DNA of 64,000 nt from Protopterus annectens (taxonomy: Eukaryota; Chordata; Ceratodontiformes; Protopteridae): positions 868,885,175 through 868,949,174 of the forward strand of contig NC_056731.1 in the NCBI RefSeq assembly GCF_019279795.1, written 5' to 3'. Shown here one piece after another: positions 21,705 through 32,984 of this stretch. The position numbers and the translations under genes were made by a program. Under the pieces are notes generated by a model that was not told where the DNA came from, searched no databases, and saw only the letters and a list, made by a program, of their open reading frames with translations. Numbering within the stretch: position 1 is the stretch's first letter; each line of letters begins with the position of its first letter.

Positions 21705-23590
21705 TCACAGAGGACTTTGTCTTGGCTGAAAGGGCTGCTGAGGAGGGGTCACAGCAGCAACTGTAGGAGTGACAGTCTTGGCCTGTGGGTGCCTCCTGGA
21801 AGGCTTGCGGGGTTTAGTTCCAGAAGGAACAGAAGTGAAGGAGCGAGCAGGTTTCCTAACAAAGGAAGTCTTAACAGGAAAAGTTTTATGTAATTTTAGA
21901 ACTGGTGAAATCAGAAGGTGTTTCAAATCCTGGAATTCCTTACCTTTTTCCTGCAGTGACAAACAGTTCTGCAGGTGCTTTTCCAAACAGTGAGGAATTG
22001 TCAAGAAGAGCATCAAGCAGTTCTGCCTTGATGTCATCAGGAAGTGCCTGGAGCTGCAGCCAGGAATGTCTTCTCAGAACAGAAGCAGAAGTTGCTGCTC
22101 TAGTAGAGGCCTCCACTACATTATGACTACACTTGGAGTGTCTAGCTACCCGAGAGGAGGATATGAGAGCAAGGGCCTGAGATTTAGCCTCTGAATCTGG
22201 CAATGAGGAGAGAGCCTGGGAGGCCTGAGTAAGCAAGGCTAGAGCACACATGGACATGTGTGTCTGATAATTAATTGCCCTGATTGTCAAGGTAGAAGAG
22301 GTATACACACCCTCTTGCCCAAACTTTCCAAAATTTTACTTTCCTTATCAGAAGAGAGTAACTTGGTAGAAGGTGAATATAGTGAGGACTTATCTGAGGT
22401 GATGGAAACCACAGCAGGGTCAGCTGAGGGGCAATTAAAAAGAAATTCCAATCTTCAGGGACCTTAGAGAAACAATCAGGTCTCTTTGGGGCAGAGGCTT
22501 GGGAGTCAGGGGTTTTAGATGCAGCCTTGAAAGCATCTAAAAAGGCTGGCAAAACTGGAGGGACTGCTGAAGGTGCAGGGGCCAATAACTGTAGCAGCTC
22601 ATATCATCTCTTTTCTTCAGAGATTTGAGAATAATCCCACTGGAAAAACTCCCTCATTTTATTAACAGTTTTCTCAAAGGAAAGCTCTTCAGTGGTAGAA
22701 TCCCCCATTAAACCCCTCCTCTGGGGAAACATACTCCTGGGGAGAGGGAATTTGAGTGGAGTATGCTAGAGAGTCTTCATCAGATGAAGACTACTCAGAA
22801 TCTGTGTCATGAACTTGAAGTTCTGTGAGCTGCCCTGAGGCAAGGCCTTGGACCCCGGATGGCTGCACTGGAGAAGAGGCAAAGGCCGGGCCCGCTATGG
22901 GTGAAACAAGCCACAGGACTCAAAGCCGTCAGGGTCATAAGGCCCTGCGAAAAAACTTCCCAATCCAAAGTAGGGGTAGAAGAAGCGGGAACATGCCTAG
23001 TCTTTTGCTTATTCTTCACAGGCTTTTCCTGTCGAAGAGAGGAAGCAGACATAGGCCTAACCTCTGGTAATTCTTTGGATAAGGAAGTTGGAGCAGTTCT
23101 TGAGTCCTCTGCAATCACTAGCCACGGTACCCAAAGTCGTCCAAACTAGACATCTGCATAGCTTCAGATGTGCTAGGAGCTGCACTCCTGACAGCCTTCA
23201 TCCAGGTACCCGCAGAGGGAACGGACCCTACCACCAAGTTTATCAACCTCAAGGGGTGCATTGGAGGAAGAAGGCACAGCTAAAGAAGATTCAGGCCTAG
23301 CCTTGCTAAGCTTCCTCTTTACAGACGGCTCAGAAGTACTCGCAAAACCCTCCACAGCGTTCCTAGCCAGATGTTCAAGTCTTTGTTTTTTTTTTTTTTT
23401 AAGTATAAATTCAAAGCTGAGAGGCAACTGCGCAGTGTTTTGAGGATGAAAGCCTGACAAATAGAACAGGACCGGTGGTCGTGAGTAGGACCTAAGCAAA
23501 GCGTGACCATCTTTATGTGGAATTTGCCTTCCACACCTACATTTGCCCTTCCTGGATGACATTAACAAAACAAAAGGCAGTAGCAATATA
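21705..23590 (-). pseudogene. gag-like protein of DIRS D
   Basis: The Cys/His region appears split over two frames at 23586-23480, CRCGRQIPHKDGHA and then LCLGPTHDHRSCSICQAF. The linker includes PSAVPPVLPAFLDAF (22585-22500). The conserved core is open at 22308-21940, with YTSSTLTIRAINYQ, LRRHSWLQLQALPDD and LLDALLDNSSLFG. A basic C-terminus lies at 21900-21720. A poly(A)-like run (23387-23400 on plus, T14) falls within a Lys-rich stretch. Confidence 0.8.
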
Positions 23591-23689
23591 TTAAATCCCC
23601 TATGGGGTAGTTATCTAAAGCTGTAAAAAGAAACAACGGGATCCAATGGCAGACTGAACGTATGAATCAATCTTTCCGAATGGTGGCGA

Positions 23690-23820
23690 AAAAGTGCTGG
23701 GGATAGTATGTGTGGACGTCCCTTTTATGGTTGACACTGAGTGGGCCTACGTGCGACATCTCACATACAGGCAGTCGCTCTAAGCTCTTGTACACAGGCC
23801 AGATGTCTGGTCGTTTGGAA
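23690..23820 (-). repeat. DIRS D 5' inverted terminal repeat with CArG/TATA-like motif
   Basis: Reverse complement of the inner left ITR, ending at about 23820. CCTTTTATGG at 23721-23730 reads CCATAAAAGG on the element strand. This is both an SRF CArG consensus and TATA-like, at the position where copy A has TATAAAAG. The outer, ICR-homologous segment is missing. Confidence 0.75.
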
Positions 23821-26030
23821 TACAACTCACTGGAACACAAAAAAAGGAATTCAGACAAAGCTCCCTCATGGTTTACAACAAAGGATGGAAAATGGGATAA
23901 AGCTGGGCCATAGTCACAATGCCCAATTCCAAACCCTAATGATCTATTAAATGTGGTGGTGTTTGAACTCAGTGGGTTAGATGCAATGCATTACACTGTA
24001 TACAATGCAACCAGGTTAAACGGAAAGATGCTTTCCTTGTGGTACTCTTGGAAAGATCCGACGACAGATGGTAGCTTCAATTTTCAGGATAAGGACGCAC
24101 AGAAAGCCCTCAAAGGACCCTAAGCAATGAGCTTCAAAAGCTTCATATAAAAGTCCAAAGGAAATCAAAAATTAATGCAAAAGATCTGCTGCTTCTGAGC
24201 ACTTTTAACAATGAAATCCACCTTGTGGGTTCTTCACAGAAACAAGCAATCTAATGTACATTACTCAATAGAAAAAGGTCAACCTTTCCAAGACCAGGCA
24301 GATGGTATGTCATACAAGGACAGACAGTGGAAGTTTTCTAGAACCCTTCCCTCACCATTATCACCCAAAACAACAATTTTTGGGAATGGGTAAATGCTAG
24401 CTTGAACAGAATCCCAATCTTCAGAGAGAATTTTTTTTAAATGTCACCTCCATGAACCAAGCAAAGGCATGGGAGAAGATGAAAACCATTCTTCCGGAGG
24501 GAAGGGTCAATGACAAGCAAAATGAGTGCATCATCAACAATACTTGTAGCATTCAACACTCATGGAATGCCTTTTGAGAGGGAAATCTAGAGATATGCTG
24601 ATGTCCAGGGTGCAAACTAAATTTTCTGATTGCAGCAGGCAAGTGACCCACAAAATATTACTTAGGCTAATTTCAGTTAATTCAGATATAATATAAGCTT
24701 TGGCCATGTATTTTTCTTGAGATCAGCATCACAGAGTAACTGTCCACATTTTGCATACAAATAACTTGCTTACCTGGCCATTTAGGAAAGGATTTTACTA
24801 GAAGTACTGAAGACATGCATGAGGAAAGCCTGAAGAACTGCATGAATTACAGAACACTCAAATGCAACATCTAAATGTATAACACTGTCTTTCAAAAGCA
24901 GACACATTTGAGAAACCTCAGACACTATCACCTCCAGTGCCCAAAACTGTACATGTATAGCCTAGCAAAGAGTAAAACAAATGTTAAACTAGTTGCACTG
25001 CCATTGTGAAAAGGGCAATGTCTGCTGGGTGAAACCAAGGCTGTAGCCAGCTCTATCCTGCAACTTATGGGACAAACAAGTACAGGAATCTAAAGCATCC
25101 TTGTGAAAACCATCTTTGGGAAGAAGAAACTAAACAAGTCTTAGAGTACTTGTTAAAGCTATTTTTAAACAGGCAAAGGTTGCATGTGTGAAACTGCTGT
25201 TTAACAGCTTAATAATCAATCAGTCTTTATTAAGTCCAGGTTTCCACTGCCCTTTCTCAATTTCCTATGTTCATAACATGCTTTCTGCTATATACTGCAT
25301 CTTTTCTTTCTGGGCCTTGAATGGAAAAAATATGCTCTGTATAAAGCAAAAAAGCAGCTCCTACTGCTCAATAACACCCTTTTATTCTAAAATTGCTAAT
25401 GATGCAGCCCTACAGTCTTAAGTCCCTCAACTCCTGCACCAAACTCAACTAAACTCTTAGGTTTTGATAATTCCATGGTCAGAGACGCACAGGCTGTGCA
25501 CTTAACCTGGTTACAGTTAATTTGAAAGTAAGCTGCCTTAATAAGGTATACAATTAGAGCTCTTCATATTCTCCACTGTCCTAAATTTGACTACAACCTT
25601 GTGGTTGCCCACATAGATCTGAAGTAGAGACATAAGGGAACCCGCCACTTTTAATACAGTGATGGTCAAAGCTTTGATACTAAGCAGCCTTCTGTCATCT
25701 CAAAGAATGATGCCCAAGAACAAGACAACCAACCATAGCAACTGTCTTGTAACTGGTGTCATTCCAGGGGGATCCAGAGGGTGACAGCTAACAACCCCCC
25801 TCCACACACACTTTGATGAGGAGGGTCTGCACCTCTACCCCCATGGCTAAAACACTGACTGCTCACACAGTGCCTTTTTTAGCCATTATTCAAGTCACTG
25901 ACCTTCCATGAACAAAAAATTCCAATTCAAACAGTGTTAAGTTGAGGTTGGAAACTCAAGATCGTGATCAATGGAACATGTTGACTAAAGGTCTCCAAGT
26001 GTGAAACCTGAACTGTATAAAAGCCAAAAA
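23821..26030. other. Unassigned sequence
   Basis: Non-coding, AT-rich, with many stops in all frames. I see no recognisable transposon protein, RNA gene or exon. It may be intronic or intergenic host DNA, or an old repeat. Confidence 0.45.
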
Positions 26031-26200
26031 AGCTATCAGTTTTGGTAAAATTTAGTTTCCAGCCAGTAATTACACTGACTGCATGTCAGCAAAGAAAACA
26101 TATGGAAAAAGGGGGAAAAAAAATCAACCGCAAAAAGTGCTTTATCTATGCAACAAAAAGCAGGTTTAGTACCAAAGATAACTTCCAGTAATCTAGATGA
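26031..26200 (+). repeat. Dispersed repeat, copy 1
   Basis: Shares an interrupted alignment with 58690-58900 in the same orientation. The common blocks include CCAGCCAGTAA, CAGCAAAGAAAACAT and CTTCCAGTAATCTAGA. There is no coding content. The family is unknown to me; it could be an old SINE or LINE tail. Confidence 0.55.
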
Positions 26201-26521
26201 AAAATAAATCAAATGCAACGATATTTAAAATGAGAATGACACTGAAGGAATATATAAAGTAAAATGAAAAAATGCTGGAAAAGTCATCTGAAGTAGCCAT
26301 TCAGATTAGATAATAAAACTGCAGAAATTGGACTGAAAGGAATGAAAGCCTGGTTGAAAATGATGCTTCAAGATTTTTATTACATCAGACTACTTCAGAT
26401 ACTTCAGATACATCTCAATGCAAAAACAAGAAGGTAAAATGAAGTGCAACATGGACTGTGCAAAAACAAAGCTCCCACTTGATGTTGGGGGCGGGCCTCT
26501 TCTAGTAACTTTCTCACTTGC

Positions 26522-26637
26522 TATTAAATGGTTGCAGTAGTTTCAACTGTTGTCTGCGCATCCTAAAGGATCATTTCCTATTAAATGGTGTGCAGCAGTT
26601 TCAACTGTTGTCTTCGCATCCTAAAGGATCATATCCT
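26522..26637 (+). repeat. Tandem duplication, two 58-bp units
   Basis: Unit 1 is 26522-26578 and unit 2 is 26579-26637. Each contains TTTCAACTGTTGTC and GCATCCTAAAGGATCAT, differing at a few positions, with one extra GT in unit 2. Confidence 0.9.
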
Positions 26638-27239
26638 ATCAGAAATAATGCTGGAAGATGCACCATCTCAGTCCACAAGCCATGCCAATGTCTGAAGCTC
26701 TTCTTTAAAATTATAAAGTGTGGAACAAACCCAGAAAATATTTTTCCGGTCTTCCAGTTCCCCATCAAACTGCCAAAGATCCAGATAAGACACATTTAAT
26801 TGTAAATGGTGTTTACAAAAAACAATTTGAAGAAGTGTTGCCATCCAAAGAAATGAAAACGAATTGACTTTGTAGCATTACAGGGGACTAATAGGATTCT
26901 AGCACTCACTTCCTGAGGCAGTTGAACCCCCCCAGTTCACACTCCCATAATTTAAATGTGTGTGTGTGATGGTCTTTAGGGGGTATAAGAAGTGTGAATT
27001 AAAGACAGTACTGTATACCACTTCTTGGCCTTCCTTGAACTGCTACCCACTACCGCAAACATACAGGCCAATCCTCCTCCTGTAGTATACCGATTTTGTT
27101 TCAAGTGAGCCTACCAATAATACACACATTCTCATCCAAATCGGGGTATCTCAATACAGCTATTAATGTCAAACCAAGTCAAAAATATTTAAAACTCGTT
27201 TAAAATCATTACTTTCTGTGTTCCAAGAAGAAGAGAAGC
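26638..27239. other. Unassigned sequence
   Basis: No gene seen. It includes a short (TG)n at 26956-26966 and an A-rich lead into the ORF that follows. Confidence 0.4.
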
Positions 27240-27710
27240 ATGTTTGTCTCAGCAATAAAGGAAATGCTGAGAGGCAGGTGTGAGATTCAAGTTCCTATAT
27301 CTAGCTGTTTGCCTTCAGATATTTTTTTTTCTGGAGGATTGACAATGTGTTTGGAAGCAGAGCAGGTTATGGAGGAAATAAAGTTTAATCAACAAAGATT
27401 GAGACAGCAAGCTGAAAGGGACTCAGCTTCTCATTCTCCTACTAAGAAGAAAACCCAGACATATACTTTACCAGTTAAAACTTTTTTCCACAGTTTGAAA
27501 GCAAAAAATGCCACAGTGACTGAAAAAAGTCCAGGAGCTTACCAGAAAATTCTGAATTACACTTCGCTCAAAACAGATTGGGAGATCGCAATAACCAACA
27601 CCATCAGCAACAAAGCTAATTTAGTTAAGTGGAAGAATTGCAAAAGTATTAGTTCCATTAGATGTAGTTTAGACACAGGAATTGAGGTCCTGCAAGAAGT
27701 GTGTGGTTAA
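27240..27710 (+). other. Unrecognised 156-codon ORF
   Basis: A single uninterrupted frame, the longest in this DIRS-free interval. The protein is lysine- and serine-rich with a predicted helical segment (EAEQVMEEIKFNQQRLRQQA, residues 39-58) and a basic SPTKKK motif. Two cysteines flank the C-terminus. I recognise no domain. It could be an ORF1 piece of a LINE, a processed pseudogene, an exon or chance. It is followed about 100 bp later by the H element. No upstream TATA or splice context convinces me. Confidence 0.25.
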
Positions 27711-28144
27711 CTAACTTCAGAATTAGTAATACCATTTGGGTACAGCCACCGAGGGGGTGAAGTTCTGAAAATATCTGAGAATAAGATGTGAATTTAGTAG
27801 TATGAAAAACTGTACTAGGTACTTTACTCTAAAATCAGCAATTATGGTAACTGCTACAGTACTGAGTACTATTTCCTGCCTGTAGGAAGCCGGTGCCAGA
27901 GAATTTTTCCATCTGACAGACAAGACATGCCCTCTGTAACAGATGTCAGGATGGATGGGTGCAAGTGTGTCATTCGTTAGTGTCATGTTCAGGTCTCCTG
28001 CCCTTAGGACTGGGCTGTAGCTGACTTCTAGGAAAAGCATAATCAACCCTACTGTTAACTTCTACTACGGGCAGAAGGAAATGGGTAGGGGGAGAAGGCT
28101 GGACATGGCACCCAACTGCAGGTAGGACTTGGGTTAGAGAGATA

Positions 28145-28240
28145 GAGTAGTGCAACACTGACCTACAGCAGCATATACAAATCTGATATCTAACACAACT
28201 ATACTATGTTCACCATAGCCATTGTTGCACTACTGAGTCT
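28145..28240 (-). repeat. Probable internal complementary region of DIRS H
   Basis: It holds GTAGTGCAACACTGACCTAC followed by a reversed counterpart, ACCATAGCCATTGTTGCACTA. The left end of the element at 27845-27870 has a related TACAGTACTGAGTAC. The match is weak but sits in the right place. Confidence 0.5.
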
Positions 28241-28349
28241 TGTAAGACTCCCAAAGCTAAGGAAGAAAGGGTGGTTGGCTGGAGGTAAGTTCCAGGGAGA
28301 GGATATCTTGCAAGATGCCAGAGGCAAACCAGGGTTAAGCCCTGGAAAG

Positions 28350-29080
28350 CACCCATGCTGCAATGTTTTGTGACTGTGTAAAGAGGACCAGGTAGCTGCT
28401 TCCAGGATAAAGTGGGTTTAGGCCTCCTTTAGGAAGGCTGTTATTGCCTTTGCCCTAATAGAGAGATTTCTATGGTAGTATGAACTTGTTTTCCATAGTG
28501 GGAACAGCAAAAGGGGATGCAACTGGCTTTGGATAAGGTCCATTTTCCTAATGGTCTAATTTCGTTGCTCCCTGTAAAGGGCACCAGGAGCTGATCTGCC
28601 CTGTTAGAGAAATTTTCCCTGTGAAGGTAAAAGCCAAGTAGCCTGTATACATCAAGAGAATATAGAATTCTTTTCCTTTTGTTTTGGGGATTCAGTAAGA
28701 CTGGTAGGTGGATGGCCTGGTTAAGAGAAACTTCTGACATGACCTTGTGCATAAAAGTAGGGGTTCATCATAAAAGGCAACATTGCTCTTGTAGAAGATG
28801 CTCTGTGTATACAAGGGCTTATTATCCTGAATGTGCCTTGTTAAGGTCAAAGGGAGTGATGCGTTTTTCCAAGTGAACATTGAGGGGACCAGATATGTCA
28901 GGTTCGAAGGGAGGTAGGATGTGCTCTACTAATGCAACATTTAGGTCCCAAGTAGGTGCAGGATGCTTCCTGAAGGGTCTGAGGTACAAGATGTCCCAAA
29001 GAACTGCTTTACGATGGCATCAGAATAAACAAGCAGGGACATGGGTAGGCATGCAAAAATAAACATGAACCTTGACAGAA
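28350..29080 (-). pseudogene. Tyrosine recombinase remnant of DIRS H
   Basis: 28752-28441 reads VMSEVSLNQAIHLPVLLNPQ, LYSLDVYRLLGFYLHRENF and RADQLLVPFTG, typical of the DIRS YR middle region. It ends with a degraded box II (ISLLGQRQ). The C-terminal W and Tyr region is not recognisable in frame. Box I is lost among stops near 28850. Confidence 0.7.
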
Positions 29081-29310
29081 TACTACAATCCCTCTCTGTA
29101 TAGGCGTAACAGGTAATCTGGTACCTGGGCTACCGGTACTTTTCTGGGAAGCATGCCTTTACTTTCATGTCAGATCAAAAACCTTTTTTCTACATGGCAA
29201 TACAAGACTTCCAGGTATTCTGTTTTCTGGCTTCCCTGAGAAGAGAGATCACATCCACAGAAAAATTGCGCCTACCGGCGATCACAACCAAATCATCCAA
29301 TCTGCCAAGT

Positions 29311-29550
29311 TCAGGATTTATGGACTGGGATCAATGACAAGCCCTTTGCTCTGGTTAAGGTAATCCATGCGCAAAGAAGAGTTATGGTTCTCTCACTGCT
29401 GAAAGAGAGCAGGAGGGAGAACCAGTGTGGTCTGTGCCAACATGGTGCAGTCAGAATTGTACTTGGCCCACCTTCCTTTACTTTTTGCCACACCACGTGA
29501 ATGAGGGGTAGTGAAGGAAATGCATAAAGGAAAAGGCCGTCCAAGAGTAG
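29311..29550 (-). pseudogene. MT-like domain remnant of DIRS H
   Basis: Contains LFLYAFPSLPLIHVVWQKVK and STILTAPCWHRPHWFSLL, the PP-containing and xxAPxWxRxxW segments of the DIRS MT domain. The N-terminal DLFAS part is at about 29560-29690 in fragments, ending where the LINE tail inserts. Confidence 0.6.
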
Positions 29551-29689
29551 AAGGCATCAGTCTTCCATGTTCCTGGTCTGGGAAGCTCTGAAGCAGAATC
29601 TTTTCAGCTGCCTGTTTTTATTAGAGGTGAACAGGTCTACTTCTGACACACCTAAACAGGTGGACCAAGTCTATGAAAATCTCCCTCTT

Positions 29690-30098
29690 AAAATCCATCT
29701 ACTGCAGTTCAACTGGAAGTGTTCAAAGAGTCTGATAAGTTCTCCTGACGTAGAATGTTGGCAGCAACTGGAGACAGCAGTAGCTGCTAGGCTAACTGCT
29801 AAAATTCCACACGTTTTATCCTATTTTAACTCTAATTATTTCTCTATCTAATGACACTAATACAGTGTACCTATAATTTTTTCTTGAAAGATTATTTGCT
29901 TATGGTTTATTCTGCTGTAACAAACTGGCAGCTGTATATTATAAAAGATTCATCTTGTGCATCAGTTGTAAACAGATGTATTGTAATTTTGTTACTTTTT
30001 CTATCTTTTCTCCTTGGATCTCCACTGAAAATGGGCCCCTGGCTCAGTTGGACCAACCCGGTTAACAAATGTCAATAAATAAAAAACAAACAAATCAA
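29690..30098 (+). mobile_element. 3' tail of a non-LTR retrotransposon inserted in DIRS H
   Basis: DIRS homology stops near 29690 and resumes near 30100. The intervening 400 bp ends CAATAAATAAAAAACAAAC, preceded by GGGCCCCTGGCTCAGTTGG. This is a 3'-anchored, A-rich-tailed structure typical of a 5'-truncated LINE, on the plus strand. No clear target-site duplication is visible. The clade (L2/CR1-like?) is not certain. Confidence 0.6.
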
Positions 30099-30860
30099 CA
30101 AGCTCCCCCACCTGTTGATGTACCATATAACCTTGGCACAGTCCGTCAAGATTTTGATGTCCCAGGATCAGTTGGGTCTTTAAATGACCTTGTGGCTAGA
30201 ATGACTGCCATTATGTGCTAGTTTGGAACGATCCTGTCCCCATGTCTCTGGAATTTTCAAGTGACCTAAATACACCATGAGACTAGGTCTGAACTGTCAG
30301 CAGTTATGAACAGACAAGGTGTCTGTATCCTTCAAGGGGCACATTGAATGGCTCTGATATTGTCTTTCCACTAGAAGATCTTCTCCAGACATGGGATGAG
30401 GGGAATGCGGGACAACAGAGAAAATTAATGTTAGGTCCAGCAATGTTTTAGGAACCACTGTAGATTCCTCTTGTGGAGTTTGGCTAAGAGTGTCATGTGG
30501 GATACACAGCATCATGTATCGAAGTCTGAAGAATTTCCTGGCTGAGAGGACTTTTGACAGTAGATTATCTTGAAATAGCAAGTGATGAATATAATTTTTC
30601 TTGAAGCAGAAAGGATCGCTGTTGGACAGTTCAGAAATGTCCCCAGGAATGGTAACTCTGGTAGTGAGGCATAGTTGTGAAATTTGGTCATTCAAGGTAA
30701 GGTCCACCTTCTGAAACAAGTCTACAGTGATTTGCAAAGTTCCGTAGCCTAGGAGCCAGCATGGCATGGAGAGACCAAATACTACCAAAATACTAGATGA
30801 GGTATGTGGCCCTATGCTTAATGGTTTAATCATTAAATCTTGCACAAAATAGACAATCAA
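30099..30860 (-). pseudogene. RT C-terminus and RNase H remnant of DIRS H
   Basis: An open frame (30860-30297) includes VLSARKFFRLRYMMLCIPHD, matching the ARKILQALGYMASCIL junction between RT and RNase H in copies A and F. TRVTIPGDISEL lies upstream. RNase H follows in fragments to 30110, ending VYQ-like before the LINE tail. The polymerase core is deleted. Confidence 0.6.
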
Positions 30861-31294
30861 GCACTAAACACAGCAAATAGCAGTGGAAGTCTATATAAAG
30901 ACCTGTCTCCCCAACATGACGGACAGTAATTGACCTCTTTAAACATTAAACAGCTAAAAGCAAACCGCAATAAAAGAGACTCCCTAATGGGGTACTTAAC
31001 TGAATCCTGTGGTTTCAGGCTGATTGGTAGACTGACAATCATCTTTGTGCACTGTGCAGACTGATTATGCAAGAACAAAGTGAAGATATGGTGCAAGACA
31101 CTGGTATTCAGGGCAGCCACAGGCTTCTGCATGCAGGAAATCCCAAGACTCAGTGCTGCAGCACTGGCTACAATGAATACAGTCCCACTGGAGTGAAGGC
31201 GCTCTCTCTTTGTGGGGGAGGGGAGAAAATTCCTGAAGCAGGAACTTTCAGTTGCTGAGTGCCTGCATTTCTTTAAACCCACAAAATCCTGCAT
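30860..31294 (-). pseudogene. gag start and leader of DIRS H
   Basis: At 30950-30900 the frame reads MFKEVNYCPSCWGDRS, matching the gag N-terminus M(S)EKVNNCxxCGK with its first CxxC. The upstream leader contains a GACTCCCTAATGGGGTACTTA stretch, like CCCCAACGGGGTACTTAGC before gag in A. The rest of gag is deleted. Confidence 0.6.
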
Positions 31295-31340
31295 CAGTCT
31301 GAAAATGTCCTACGAGCACTGAGCTTTAGAGAGACAGCTG

Positions 31341-32659
31341 TGCCAGGGACAAACCAACATATGGCCACTATTGTTTTGAAAGCTTGGGTTTTACTTTTTT
31401 TTTGCCTTTCTCCCTTCCTGCACATCATTACCCGCTCTAGTGCCCAGTTTGCACCAGATACTCCAGATGCTCCATGCTCCCCCAGACTTGCTCTGATAAC
31501 TGCTACAACCTTGCATCATGGCCTACTTTCTTCCATCTTGATGAATTTCCTTGTCAGACACCCCGCTCTCATTCATTCACCCAAATGAAGAGCTAGTCAA
31601 AATCATTCACCAACTTCCCTTGGCTGGTCTTCGATTACTTGGGGCTAATACTTGAACCTGTCTCAGAAAAACTGTAGGTGGAAAAAGCTTTGCACCAAGG
31701 GCAACAGGTTGTCTCCGTTTATATTTTATTTTTTCAAGTTGATCCATTTTGAGTCTAAGGAGTTCTACTTTCTTATTTCTACTTTTATACATATAGCATT
31801 AGGGTCTTTGGCCTTCACTGTTACCACTTATTAACTGGTCAGTTAAGTTATCTACCAATTTTCACAGCATTCACTTCACTTCCCAAAAAGTTTAATTTCA
31901 CTGGAATTCTTAGCATGCAGGTGACCACAGCACTAATTACCAGATAAGTGTTAATTATGGGTTCTGCAGGTAACCACTTGTCCAAGAAAAAAAATAAAAC
32001 AAAACACCAAGTTCAGGGTGCTGCAATGTACACCTTTTGCAAAATTTAAATAAAAGATCAACAGAAATTATGCCTACTTGTACCTTACCACTGGATTCTA
32101 TTAGTACCTTAACATCCCCCCCCCCTCTCCTCCCCACCATGGACAAAAAGCCTATAAACTACTACTAGAATGACTCAAAAACTGTAGCTGCCAGTTCTTG
32201 CACCTCAGTGCTCTTCCCTGATTTGGCTCCCAATGGCAACTTTAAATCAAGAGGGGATAAAAGGTCCTTTTGTATTTAAGGAACACACTTTTCTCTTTTG
32301 CAAACTATAGCAAACTTCTTGCTTAATATTACACCACACACTCAGTGCTGAAGCTCCTCAGCCCTGTCTTCACAAGTGCAGTATCCACATTCATTGATTA
32401 ATGCTAGTACTGCACACTACTGACTGTATTGGTGCCTGACAATCATGTCTCCTGACATACCTTGTGACCGGGGTGGCCACCTCCTTCGCTCAACCCTACC
32501 TGTGCTTTGGAGTGATTCCATTCTCATTTTCAAGCAAAACCCACTATAACTTCAACCTCTCACACTGCTGCTTTTCGAACATTTCTCCTTCAATATTAAA
32601 CTTACTGCTTTTTTTTGCAATTCTACCTTTTCCAGAGTACAGCACATTACTAAAGCAAA
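31341..32659. other. Unassigned sequence
   Basis: Non-coding sequence between H and E. I see no domain, RNA gene or clear repeat. Poly-C and poly-T runs occur but nothing structured. Confidence 0.45.
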
Positions 32660-32830
32660 GATGTCCTTCTATTCATATGTTGCTGTATTCATAACATGAG
32701 GGAGTCCACTGCAGGCTGCCCCAAATGTCCAGCCAGTATGCAAAAGTCTAAAGCTACTGTAAGGTAAGCATGTTGCACATCGTATCCCTTCCAACATCGG
32801 TCATAAAGAGACATTGGGTATATAGCAGAC
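32660..32830 (+). repeat. DIRS E 5' inverted terminal repeat
   Basis: Reverse complement of about 37510-37660: AACATCGGTCATAAAG against CTTTATGGCTAATGTT, and CCAGTATGCAAAAGTCTAAA against its complement. The outer end TCCTTCTATTCATATGTTGC recurs in the ICR. Confidence 0.8.
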
Positions 32831-32984
32831 ATTGGCACATACCATCCTCAGAACTTTTCTGCTGACAGTCAATATCTTCCCCAGTCGTTCACTCGTCAGT
32901 GAAGTTGCGGATTCCAATTCAGGTAAGTGCCCCGTTTCGTTTTTTTCTTATTCTTTTTTGTGCTACTGTTTGCTGAGATTACTT

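Larger units (their letters stand above)
18548..23820 (-). mobile_element. DIRS-type retrotransposon, copy D
   Basis: Element on the minus strand with both ITRs, ICR, YR, MT, RNase H, RT and gag in canonical order, all frames interrupted. The left ITR starts ATGTAAAATCTTATCATAACC (18548). The right ITR ends after CCAGATGTCTGGTCG (about 23820), lacking the outer 85 bp. Terminal sequences group it with E. Confidence 0.9.
27820..31340 (-). mobile_element. DIRS-type retrotransposon, copy H (internally deleted)
   Basis: Minus-strand DIRS copy. It has a left end near 27820, a weak ICR (28145-28240), YR (28350-29080), MT (29311-29550), RNase H and RT C-terminus (30099-30860), and the gag start (30860-30960). 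Most of gag and RT are missing at about 30840-30870. A LINE 3' tail interrupts the MT to RNase H boundary at 29690-30098. The 5' leader (30960-31010) resembles that of A. The right boundary is approximate. Confidence 0.7.
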
